DNA from: Candidatus Didemnitutus sp.
GTDB taxonomy: Bacteria; Verrucomicrobiota; Verrucomicrobiia; Opitutales; Opitutaceae
DNA length: 64,000 bases
Assembly (NCBI GenBank): GCA_019634575.1
Contig: JAHCAY010000004.1
Location: 102,001-166,000 of the forward strand
Direction: 5' to 3'
Positions 42,668-51,691 of this stretch are shown piece by piece. Under the pieces are notes generated by a model. The model made no database searches. It saw nothing but the letters and a program-made list of their open reading frames with translations, and was not told the DNA's origin. How positions within the stretch are numbered: the first letter of the stretch is position 1; each line of letters opens with the position of its first letter. The translations under genes were made by a program, and so were the position numbers.

Positions 42668-44727
42668 TGCTCCGGAAACTCGACGTAGAACGTCGCGCCC
42701 TTTCCAGGCTCCGATTCGACGTCGAGGCGGCCGCCGTGGGCGACCACGATGTCTCGTGCCAGTGCCAGACCGAGGCCCGTGGAGGGCTCGCCGCCGGTGG
42801 GGGCGGCGCTGAGGCGTCGGAAGCGCTGGAAGAGTCCGGCCCGATCTTCGGCGGTGAGACCCGGACCTTCATCGCGCACCTCAAGCCGCACCCAACCTTC
42901 TGGAGTGCGACGCACGGCGAGGTGCGTGGTGGTGCCGGCGGAGGAGAACTTGAGCGCGTTGCTGAGGAGGTTATCGAGCACCTGGCGCAGACGCGCGGCA
43001 TCGCCGTCGATGGTTGCAGGTGTGCCGTCGATGGCGGCAAGAATTTCGATCCGTTGCTGCTTCTGCGCGGCGCGTTCGGCGAAGGCGGCGGCGACTTCAC
43101 CGGCGAGCGCGGCGAGATCGACCGGTGTGCGATCGAGCGCGAGACGGCCGGCCTCGGCGGCGGAGCCGTCGAGGAGATCCTGCACGAGCGCGAGCAAACG
43201 CTGATTTTCGCCGCGGAGTCCGCGCGCGAGTTGAGCGATCTCGGGTCGGTCGGCGCTTTCATCGGCGATCGTCTCGGCGGTGAGCATCGCGCCGACGAGC
43301 GGCGCCTTGAGGTCATGCGAGGCGAGGTCGAGCAGGCGGGATTTCAGGGCGGCGGCTTCTTCGGCGGCGTCGCGCGCGCGGCGGGTCTCGGCGTGGATGC
43401 GCCGTTCGGCGCGGGTGATGGCGCGCTGCCGGCTGATGATCGCAATCGCGGCGATGAGACCGAAGAGCAGCAGCGCGGCCAGGCCGATGCGCTCAGCGCG
43501 CGTGCGGCTCAACTCCTTTTCCGTTACTGCGAGTTCGGCGTCCTGCTTTTGCTGGGCGGCCTTGAGTTCGGCGATCTGGCGCTGACGTTTCTCGGCGTCG
43601 AAGCGCTCGCGGAGCTCCGCGATCGTCTTGGCGGTGTTTTCGCTGGCGACGGTGTCGTTTTCGCTCTGCGCCTTCCGCTGGTAGTCGAGCGCGGCGCGGT
43701 AGTCGCCGGCGGCGGCGGCGGCTTCGCTATAGGCCGAGTAGAAGTTGCCGAGGATCTCGTGGCTGTCGATTTGCTCGACGATCGGTGTGGCGAGGCGGAG
43801 TTGGGCGAGCGCTTCGTCGCCGCGGCCGAGACGTGCGAGCGTGGTGGCGACGGCCATGCGGGCGGACGCGATGTGGCGCGGGACACCGAGTTCGAGGCGC
43901 AGCGCGAGCGCTTGCTCGAAGAATGGAAGGGCGCCGGCGGGATTTTTAGCGGTATTCTCGAGCGAGCCGAGGTTGATGAGCGCATTGGCCATGCTGCGGC
44001 GGTTCTTCGCCGCGGTGTGCACGCGGAGGTTTTCGAGCAGGAGCGGGCGGGCTTCGTCGAAGCGGTGCTGATCGTAGAGCAGAATCGCGAGATTGTTGCG
44101 GATCTGGAGGCGGAAGTCGTCGAAGTCGTTTTTCTCTGCGAGTGCGAGCGCGGCGCGAAAGTGTTGCTCGGATTGGTCGTAAATTTTCTGATGGCGGGCG
44201 ACGACGCCGCGGCCGTTCAATACGGAGGTGAGGAGGGCATCGTCGTGCAATTCCTCAGCCAGATGCTGGGCGTCCAGGTAACAGGCTTCGGCGGTCGTGT
44301 AGTCGCCGCGGTTCCAATGGATCTGGCCCGATTCGTAGACGAGCGCGGCGCGCGCGAGGCGTTCGGCGGGCGTGGAGCCGAGGGGCAGGGCGAGGCCGCC
44401 GTCGGTGACTTGGCGGGCTTCGCCGTAGAGGCTGTTGCGGCGGAGGGATTGGCTGAGCTGGGCGCGCGCGCGGAGTTCAGCGACCCGATTGCCGCTCTGT
44501 TGGGCGAGTGCGAACGCTTCGCGGGCGAGGGGAATGGCACGGGCGGGTTCGGTGGCGTCGAGCGCGCGAGCTTGCTTGATGAGCGCGTCGATGCGCGCGT
44601 CGGACGGGCTCGCCGGCTGGGCGGATGTGGTGGCGTGGAAGAGCGCCAGAATAAGCAGCACCAGCGTGCCAGCCGATCGGCGCGGGAGAGTCCACCACAG
44701 GGAATCGCACGGGTTTTTGACGCTCAC
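42661..44727 (-). CDS. Membrane histidine kinase with periplasmic TPR sensor
   Basis: From the GTG at 44727 the product has 688 residues. A signal/anchor segment (about 15-36) leads to a long TPR region (about 45-370; YDQSEQHFRAALALAEKND, NRRSMANALINLGSLENTAKNPAGALPFFEQALAL). A short coiled coil and a membrane helix near 400-420 (IGLAALLLFGLIAAIAII) follow. The kinase core has LLDLASHDLKAPLVGAM (phospho-His near 471), DNLLSNALKFSS (N box), VRDEGPGL (G1) and GLGLALARDIVVAHGG (G2). The start is 53 bp from the divergent regulator gene, so the two form a two-component pair. The signal may be a periplasmic protein or peptide. Confidence 0.92.
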   Translation of the reverse strand: MSVKNPCDSLWWTLPRRSAGTLVLLILALFHATTSAQPASPSDARIDALIKQARALDATEPARAIPLAREAFALAQQSGNRVAELRARAQLSQSLRRNSLYGEARQVTDGGLALPLGSTPAERLARAALVYESGQIHWNRGDYTTAEACYLDAQHLAEELHDDALLTSVLNGRGVVARHQKIYDQSEQHFRAALALAEKNDFDDFRLQIRNNLAILLYDQHRFDEARPLLLENLRVHTAAKNRRSMANALINLGSLENTAKNPAGALPFFEQALALRLELGVPRHIASARMAVATTLARLGRGDEALAQLRLATPIVEQIDSHEILGNFYSAYSEAAAAAGDYRAALDYQRKAQSENDTVASENTAKTIAELRERFDAEKRQRQIAELKAAQQKQDAELAVTEKELSRTRAERIGLAALLLFGLIAAIAIISRQRAITRAERRIHAETRRARDAAEEAAALKSRLLDLASHDLKAPLVGAMLTAETIADESADRPEIAQLARGLRGENQRLLALVQDLLDGSAAEAGRLALDRTPVDLAALAGEVAAAFAERAAQKQQRIEILAAIDGTPATIDGDAARLRQVLDNLLSNALKFSSAGTTTHLAVRRTPEGWVRLEVRDEGPGLTAEDRAGLFQRFRRLSAAPTGGEPSTGLGLALARDIVVAHGGRLDVESEPGKGATFYVEFPEQK

Positions 44728-44780
44728 GGGGGCAAATTTGAATTGATGACTCCAGTGTCGGCACGAACGATGGCGAGTCG

Positions 44781-45425
44781 ATGACGGAAGAGACCGTTGC
44801 ACGAATTTTGCTGGCGGATGACCACGCGCTCGTTCGCGACGCGTTGAAAGCGGCGATTCGGCGGCGGATGTCCGGGGCGAAGTTCGAGTATGCTGGCACG
44901 GCGGGGGAAGTAATGGCCGCCGTCGAACGCGAGCCGTGGAATTTGGTCGTGCTCGACCTGGGGCTGCCGGGGGGCACGGAATTGGAAACGCTGCGTCGCG
45001 TGCGGGCATTGCGGCCGGAAGTGCCGATCCTGGTGTTCTCGATGTTTCCGGAGCACAAGATGGGCCTCGCGGCGATCGAGGCGGGGGCGGATGGCTATTT
45101 GTGCAAGACGGCGGATCGCGTGACGATCGGGCAGGCGGCGACGGAGACCCTGGCTGGTCGCGGTTACCGCAGTCCGGAGTTGCAGGCATTGCTGGTCAAA
45201 CGCCCGGGCGCGCGGCGCGGGGCGATGGCGGCGCTGTCGCAGCGGGAAGTGGAAGTGTTGATCGGCTTGGGGCGAGGTCGGTCGAACAAGGAGGTCGCGG
45301 CCGCCCTCGACATCAGTGTCACTTCCGTCGGCACCTATCGCGCGCGCATCATGGACAAGCTCGGCCTGAGCACGACGGCGGACCTCCTGCGCTACGTCGT
45401 CGAGCATCGCCTGGTTAGTCATTGA
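44781..45425 (+). CDS. NarL/LuxR-type response regulator
   Basis: The 214-residue regulator has a receiver domain (ILLADDHALVRDALKAAI; phosphoacceptor Asp in LVVLDLGLPGG; YLCKTAD with the conserved Lys). The LuxR-type HTH is ALSQREVEVLIGLGRGRSNKEVAAALDISVTSVGTYRARIMDKLGL. It is divergent from, and presumably phosphorylated by, the TPR kinase; the 53 bp between them must hold both promoters. With the adjacent PEP-CTERM cassettes it is a candidate controller of their shared operator, but no direct evidence exists. Confidence 0.93.
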   Translation: MTEETVARILLADDHALVRDALKAAIRRRMSGAKFEYAGTAGEVMAAVEREPWNLVVLDLGLPGGTELETLRRVRALRPEVPILVFSMFPEHKMGLAAIEAGADGYLCKTADRVTIGQAATETLAGRGYRSPELQALLVKRPGARRGAMAALSQREVEVLIGLGRGRSNKEVAAALDISVTSVGTYRARIMDKLGLSTTADLLRYVVEHRLVSH

Positions 45426-45505
45426 GCGGGCGCGACGGAGCGGCCGCGCTGCGAATCCGCGCGCTTGCCTGAGCGCGGAATCTGCCTCTAGCTCCTCAAC
45501 CCCGC

Positions 45506-46540
<1,035 letters not shown>

Positions 46541-46548
46541 TTTTTGAC

Positions 46549-46617
46549 GGAGCGAGTAGCGGAGAGCGAGTATCACGCTGTTCGGCCATCTACCCGCTAC
46601 CCACTACTCGCTACTGA
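46549..46617. repeat. Short inverted repeat between gmd and fcl
   Basis: GCGAGTAGCG near 46552 and CGCTACTCGC-like CTACTCGCTACT near 46603-46614 are opposed copies; further GCTACCC units lie between. It occupies the whole gmd-fcl gap, so the gap is probably repeat DNA rather than a promoter. Confidence 0.5.
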
Positions 46618-46619
46618 CA

Positions 46620-47558
46620 ATGAGACTCCACATCGCAGGTCACCAAGGCATGGTCGGCGCCGCTCTCGTGCGTCGCTTCCAAGCCGAGCCCGGCGTCTCG
46701 CTCCTGTTGCGCTCCCGCCGCGACGGACTCGATCTGACGAATCAGGCTGCCGTCGCCGCGTTCTACGCCGCCGAAAAGCCCGACGTCGCCATCATCGCCG
46801 CCGCCAAGGTCGGCGGCATCCACGCCAACAACACCTACCCGGCCGACTTCCTATTCGAGAACCTCGCCATCGCCGCCAACTGCATCCATGGCGCCTATGC
46901 GGCCGGCGTGAAGCGCGTCCTCTTTCTCGGCAGCTCGTGCATCTACCCGAAGCACGCACCGCAACCGATGCCCGAGGATTGCCTGCTCACCAGTGCCCTC
47001 GAGCCGACCAACGAAGCCTACGCCATCGCCAAGATCGCCGGCCTCAAGCTCGCGCAATACTACCGCAAACAGCACGGCGTCCTCTACCACTCGGCGATGC
47101 CGACGAATCTTTACGGCCCGGCGGACAACTACCACCTGCAGAATTCGCACGTGATGCCGGCGCTGATTCGCAAGTTCCACGAAGCGAAGGAAGCCGGCCG
47201 CGCCGAAGTCATCGCCTGGGGCACCGGCTCGCCCAAGCGCGAGTTTCTCCATGTCGACGACCTCGCCGACGCCTGCGCTTTCCTGCTCCACCTCGAAAAC
47301 CCGCCCGACTGGGTCAACGTCGGCACCGGCGTGGACGTCACGATCAAGGAACTGACCGAAATCGTCGCCGAGGTCACCGGTTTCAAGGGGCGCATCGTCT
47401 GGGACAGCTCCAAGCCCGACGGCACGCCGCGCAAGCTCATGGACGTCTCCCGCCTGACCGCCCTCGGCTGGAAAGCCCGCATCGGGCTCCGCGAAGGCGT
47501 GGCCCGGGCCTACGCTTCCTTCCTCGCGGAAAAAGCCGCCGGCACGCTCCGCGCCTGA
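46620..47558 (+). CDS. fcl: GDP-L-fucose synthase
   Basis: The 312-residue epimerase/reductase has RLHIAGHQGMVGAALVRRF (NADP motif), VAIIAAAKVGGIHANNTYPADFLFENLAIAANCIHGAY, FLGSSCIYPKHAPQPMPEDCLLT (Ser, Cys), YAIAKIAGLKLAQYYRKQ (YxxxK) and NLYGPADNYHLQNSHVMPALIRKFHEAK (catalytic Cys/His region of the family). It turns GDP-4-keto-6-deoxymannose into GDP-L-fucose. Together with gmd it forms the complete two-step pathway. Confidence 0.97.
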   Translation: MRLHIAGHQGMVGAALVRRFQAEPGVSLLLRSRRDGLDLTNQAAVAAFYAAEKPDVAIIAAAKVGGIHANNTYPADFLFENLAIAANCIHGAYAAGVKRVLFLGSSCIYPKHAPQPMPEDCLLTSALEPTNEAYAIAKIAGLKLAQYYRKQHGVLYHSAMPTNLYGPADNYHLQNSHVMPALIRKFHEAKEAGRAEVIAWGTGSPKREFLHVDDLADACAFLLHLENPPDWVNVGTGVDVTIKELTEIVAEVTGFKGRIVWDSSKPDGTPRKLMDVSRLTALGWKARIGLREGVARAYASFLAEKAAGTLRA

Positions 47559-47646
47559 GCCGCATCGTCGGGCCCCTTCGCTCGGGGCCGCGGCTCAAGT
47601 CCGCGCGCCAGCGTGACGATGAAGGGACACCATCCACGGTCCCCTT

Positions 47647-50379
47647 ATGCCCGAACCGTCAACCGGAGCGGATGACTCCGCTCTGCCTGTTGCCACCGGC
47701 CCCACCGCGCCGGCGGCTGCGCCATTGCCCGCCGGCAACGGCGGCGGCAGCGGTTTGGCCGAAGGGAAGCGCTGGCGGCATTTCCAGATTTCCAAGGCGC
47801 ACGGGACCGGCTTCCTCGCCTCGGATGCGACCTCGATGGAGGAAGTGCTGCTGCACGCGCGTCCGATCGGCGAGGATGCGGCGGCACACGGCGAAGCGTG
47901 GGATCGGATCGCGGCCATGGAATCCGATGGCATGGTCGCTCCGCGCGAGGCGCACGAGGAGAACGGCTGGCGCTACGAAGTGACCGCGCTGCCCGCCGGC
48001 GTGCCGCTGCGCGAGTGGCTCGCCGCGCATCAGCCCGAGCTCGCCGACATCGAGAATTTCGTCCGGCAAGTCGGCACGCAGTTGGATCGGCTGCATCAGG
48101 AAGGGATCGTGCACCTCCGCCTCCAGCCGCAGTCGATCTTCATCGGCGACGACGGTCACGGCATGCATGTGCAACTGGGCGGCTGGGAGTTCGCCACGCT
48201 GCACGCGCAGACGGATCTGATCCCGGTGGCCGTCAATCCCTACTACGCGCCGCCCGAGGCCGCGGGCCTGTTCAAACACAAACCCGGTCCGGCGCTGTGC
48301 GCGTGGGATTGGTGGTCGCTGGGTCGCCTCGTGCAGGAAATCGTGCACGGCAGCCACGTCTACGACCTCCTCTTCGAGCGCAACGTCGCCGACGATCCGC
48401 CCGAGTTGCGCGCCCGCGCCGAGAACGCGCTGCTGGAGCGCGACCCGTCCGGCGTGCGCGCCGGCGCCGTCGAACTGCTGCCCCATCAGGCGCACCCGCG
48501 CGTGCGGTTGCTGCTGCGCGGATTGCTCGCCAGCTCGCGCGACGGACGCTGGCAGGGCGAGCAGGTCCTGCGCTGGGTGCAGCGCGAAGCCGCCCTGGAC
48601 CGCTACGACCTGCCCCGCGACGCACGCCTGTTCTGGTGGCGCCGCCGGGCGTTCACCGTGCCGGAGGCGGCGGAATTTTTTCTGCAACCCGACAACGCGT
48701 TCGACGGCGTGCAGCAGTTTTTCCCCGCGACCAAATCGCCCGAGCCGACCTTGCGGCAATTCCTCGCCGAGCTGCCCGCGCTGCGCGCCGAGCATGACAA
48801 GGTCGAGCAGATCCTCGGCTGCGTGGAGTCGTTCGCCTGGCAGCAGCTGCCGCTGAATCCGCGTCGCGCCGCGGTGGCGGGTCTCGCGTGGCGCGCCTTG
48901 GCGCCGAACTCGCCGCGTCCGCTCTCGGTGCAGCGCTGGGTGATCGACTCGGCCGGTTTGCAGGAGATGTTCGCCGACGCGCCGCCGGCGGAGGCGCTCG
49001 CCTTCGCGCGCGTGCTCAGCACCGGCGCCTATCGCCGGGCGGTGGAGGCGGTCGATGCGGGCGCGGGACGGGCGCTGGCGCTGTTGGCGGAAGCGGGCAT
49101 GGATGCGCTGCAGCGCGCGCTCCACGCCGGCTGGGCGACTGCGGCCGACGAGGTCGGGCAGATTCGGTTGCTGTGGTTCGCCTTCGAGTCCGACAAGGAT
49201 CTCGCCAGCCGGCACGAGCGCCTGCGCAGCGCCTACGCGACCGTGGCCGACCCGGCGCTCGCCGCGCTGCTCACCGCCGAAAAGCCGACACGCACCGAGC
49301 TGATGTTGCTCGCCTTCGTCGGCGAACGGGCGAAGGAGTTCGGCTTCGTCACCCATGCCGAGTGGCGCGCCCGCCGGGCCGCGGAACTCGGCGCGCAGGC
49401 CGCACGATTGCGCGCGGCGATTTTCTGGGGCCGGGCGGCGCGTCTGCTCTCGGCTGCGCCCGCCTTGCTCGGCCGCTGGCCGGTGTTCCTCGGCGTCTGG
49501 GCGGCGCCGCTGGCGCTCGCGGTCGCGGCCCAGGCGTGGGTTTGGATGGGAATCCTGGCCGCGATCGCCCTCGGGTTACGCTGGCTGGCCCGGGCGCTGT
49601 TCAACGCGACCCGGCAGCACGAAGCGCCCGGCTCGCCGCCGTGGACGTGGCGCGACGGACCGAGCCGTGCGGCGCGGACGGCGCGCGAGATCGGCGCGGC
49701 GCTGGGAAAAACGCCGCCGCAACTCGCGGCCGAATTGGCGCAAGTGAGCGCGGATTTGCGCGCGCTGCAATTGAAGGACGCGCCGCCGAGCGAGCCGTCG
49801 CGCCTCGGCGAGCTTTGGGTGCTGGCGACGATCGCGAACCTCGTTCCGGTGGCGCTCTGCGTCTTGCCGTGGCTCGGCGTCGATTTCTCCGCGCGGCCGA
49901 GCGAGCCGACCGTGCTGCGCCATTTCACGCCGCGTGCGGACGGTGCGGAGGTCGCGAAGGATGGGACGTTGTTTGAGGTCTACAACGACGGCTTCGGCAA
50001 GCGCCCGCGCGGTCCGCTGCGGGCGTGGGACGTGCCCGCGATGACGCCGGAGCCGTTGCGGGTCGAACGCGCCACGGCCGCTTCGCCGGGACAACGCGCC
50101 TACGCACGCGTGGGCGGCGAGTTGCTGCTCGAGCCGTATCCGCGGCGGGATTTGAAGGTGACGCTCGCCGTGCCGGTGCCGGCGTTGGTCGAGGGGCAGG
50201 CGGGGTGGGGCATCGTGCTCTACGACAGCGCGCAGCGGGAACTGGCGGACCGACGGACGTTTTTCCTGCCGGCGCGGCCGGAGGAGAAGCGGTGGTATTG
50301 GCTCGGGAATCGCCGGGTCGTCTACCTCGGCGAACCCCCGCGCCTGCCGGAATTGCAAAAAACCCTTGCGGAGCCCTGA
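47647..50379 (+). CDS. Large membrane protein with an N-terminal protein-kinase-like (pseudokinase) domain
   Basis: The 910-residue protein starts with a Pro/Ala/Gly-rich leader, then a kinase-like domain at about 45-320. The C-lobe landmarks are altered: the catalytic HRD is HLR (residues 156-158, GIVHLRLQPQSIFI), the Lys of the loop is Leu, and DFG is GGW (178-180). The APE motif is kept as APPE (201-204), and DWWSLG (221-226) keeps the F-helix Asp-Trp. So it should not phosphorylate. Residues 330-590 are helical and of unknown fold. Two membrane helices lie near 618-660 and one near 720-745. The C-terminal 150 residues look periplasmic and beta-rich. Function unknown. Confidence 0.75.
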   Translation: MPEPSTGADDSALPVATGPTAPAAAPLPAGNGGGSGLAEGKRWRHFQISKAHGTGFLASDATSMEEVLLHARPIGEDAAAHGEAWDRIAAMESDGMVAPREAHEENGWRYEVTALPAGVPLREWLAAHQPELADIENFVRQVGTQLDRLHQEGIVHLRLQPQSIFIGDDGHGMHVQLGGWEFATLHAQTDLIPVAVNPYYAPPEAAGLFKHKPGPALCAWDWWSLGRLVQEIVHGSHVYDLLFERNVADDPPELRARAENALLERDPSGVRAGAVELLPHQAHPRVRLLLRGLLASSRDGRWQGEQVLRWVQREAALDRYDLPRDARLFWWRRRAFTVPEAAEFFLQPDNAFDGVQQFFPATKSPEPTLRQFLAELPALRAEHDKVEQILGCVESFAWQQLPLNPRRAAVAGLAWRALAPNSPRPLSVQRWVIDSAGLQEMFADAPPAEALAFARVLSTGAYRRAVEAVDAGAGRALALLAEAGMDALQRALHAGWATAADEVGQIRLLWFAFESDKDLASRHERLRSAYATVADPALAALLTAEKPTRTELMLLAFVGERAKEFGFVTHAEWRARRAAELGAQAARLRAAIFWGRAARLLSAAPALLGRWPVFLGVWAAPLALAVAAQAWVWMGILAAIALGLRWLARALFNATRQHEAPGSPPWTWRDGPSRAARTAREIGAALGKTPPQLAAELAQVSADLRALQLKDAPPSEPSRLGELWVLATIANLVPVALCVLPWLGVDFSARPSEPTVLRHFTPRADGAEVAKDGTLFEVYNDGFGKRPRGPLRAWDVPAMTPEPLRVERATAASPGQRAYARVGGELLLEPYPRRDLKVTLAVPVPALVEGQAGWGIVLYDSAQRELADRRTFFLPARPEEKRWYWLGNRRVVYLGEPPRLPELQKTLAEP

Positions 50380-50403
50380 GCTTCTTGGGCTCATGGGCGC
50401 GAC

Positions 50404-51550
50404 ATGATCGCTCCCGAAACTTTCTCGCACCTCGAGCTCATCAAGAAGCGCGCCGGCTACTTGTGGAGGTTTCTTTGACGTCGAACAAAAGCAGCGCGAA
50501 ATAGAAGCGATGGAGGCGCAGATGGGCGCCCCGGATTTCTGGAACAATACCGATAAAGCCCAGAAACACATCGCCAAGGTCAACGGCCTGAAGAAGACCA
50601 TCGGCGGCCTCGTCGCCTTCAACAAGAAGCTCGACGACGCCGCTGTCATGGTGGAGCTGATCGAGTCCGCGGACAAAGCCGAGCAGGAGGCCTACGCCAA
50701 GGAACTCGACGCCAACGTCGCGACCATGGTCGAGGAACTCGACAAGCTCGAGATCGCATCCTTCCTCACGGGCCAGTTCGACCGCAACAACGCCATTTTC
50801 TCGATCCAGTCCGGCGCCGGCGGCACCGAGTCGAACGACTGGTGCGACATGCTTTTCCGCATGTATCTGCGCTGGGCCGAGCGCCGCGGCTTCGAAGTCG
50901 AGGTGCAGGACGTGCAGATGGGCGACCAGGCCGGCATCACCAAGGCCACGCTCCTCATCAAGGGTGAGAACGCCTACGGCTACGCCAAAGCCGAGCGCGG
51001 CGTGCACCGCCTCGTGCGCATCAGTCCCTTCGACGCGAATAAGCGTCGCCACACTTCTTTCTGCGCGATCGACGTGATCGCGGAGGTAACGGACGAGATC
51101 GAAATCGAAATTCCCGACAGCGACATCCGCGTGGACGTCTACCGCTCGTCCGGCAAGGGCGGTCAGGGCGTCAACACCACCGACTCCGCGGTGCGCATCA
51201 CGCACATCCCGACCGGCTTGGTCGTGGTCTGCCAAAACGAGCGCTCGCAGATCAAAAACCGCGCCAGCGCGATGAACGTCCTCAAGGCTCGCCTCTACGA
51301 AAAGAAACAGGACGAGCAGCGCAGCGAGATGGAGAAATTCTACGGCGAGAAAGGCGAAATCGGGTGGGGCAGCCAGATCCGCAGCTACGTGCTGCAGCCT
51401 TACCAGATGGTGAAGGACCTCCGCACCGGCGTCTCGACCAGCGATACGCAGGGTGTGCTCGACGGCGACCTCGATCGCTTCGTCTACGCCTGGCTCCGCG
51501 CTGGCTGTCCGCGCCACCGCAACAAGGACATCCAGATGGACGACGAGTGA
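50404..51550 (+). CDS. prfB: Peptide chain release factor 2, with programmed +1 frameshift
   Basis: The gene opens at ATG 50404 (MIAPETFSHLELIKKRAGYL then WRFL) and meets TGA at 50476-50478 in CTT-TGA-C, preceded by a Shine-Dalgarno-like GGAGG at 50465-50469 with the spacing known from E. coli prfB. After a +1 shift the frame continues DVEQKQREIEAMEAQMG to 51550 (24 + 357 codons). The stop-codon-reading tripeptide SPF is in ISPFDANKRRHTSF, and the GGQ motif that triggers hydrolysis is in SSGKGGQGVNTTDSAVRITH. RF2 ends translation at UGA and UAA; low RF2 favours the frameshift and so raises its own synthesis. Confidence 0.97.
50465..50479 (+). promoter_or_regulatory. prfB frameshift site
   Basis: GGAGG-TTT-CTT-TGA-C: internal Shine-Dalgarno, slippery CTT and the in-frame UGA that RF2 itself recognises. 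The +1 shift moves from CTT to TTG-ac reading. Confidence 0.95.
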
Positions 51551-51551
51551 G

Positions 51552-51690
51552 CGGAAAACGGAGAACCGAGGACCGAGGACGGAGGACTGAAAACGGAGAA
51601 CCGATAGCACAGCGCCGTCCACTTCCCGCCTAACACGCACGCGCCGTTTGTATTTTCCCGCCCTCCGTATTCCGTCCTCAGTCCTCCGAC
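51552..51690. repeat. Inverted repeat of GGAGGACTGA-type units between prfB and the next gene
   Basis: The left part (51552-51602) is made of purine-rich units such as GAGGACGGAGGACTGAAAAC, and the right part (51660-51690) is pyrimidine-rich CCGTATTCCGTCCTCAGTCC. They are imperfect reverse complements. No gene is seen. Confidence 0.55.
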
Positions 51691-51691
51691 C

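Noticed and set aside
42667..44784. A 705-codon open frame antisense to the TPR histidine kinase
   Set aside because: The kinase has all H, N and G boxes; the opposite frame is Gly/Glu/Ala/Val-rich with no domain.
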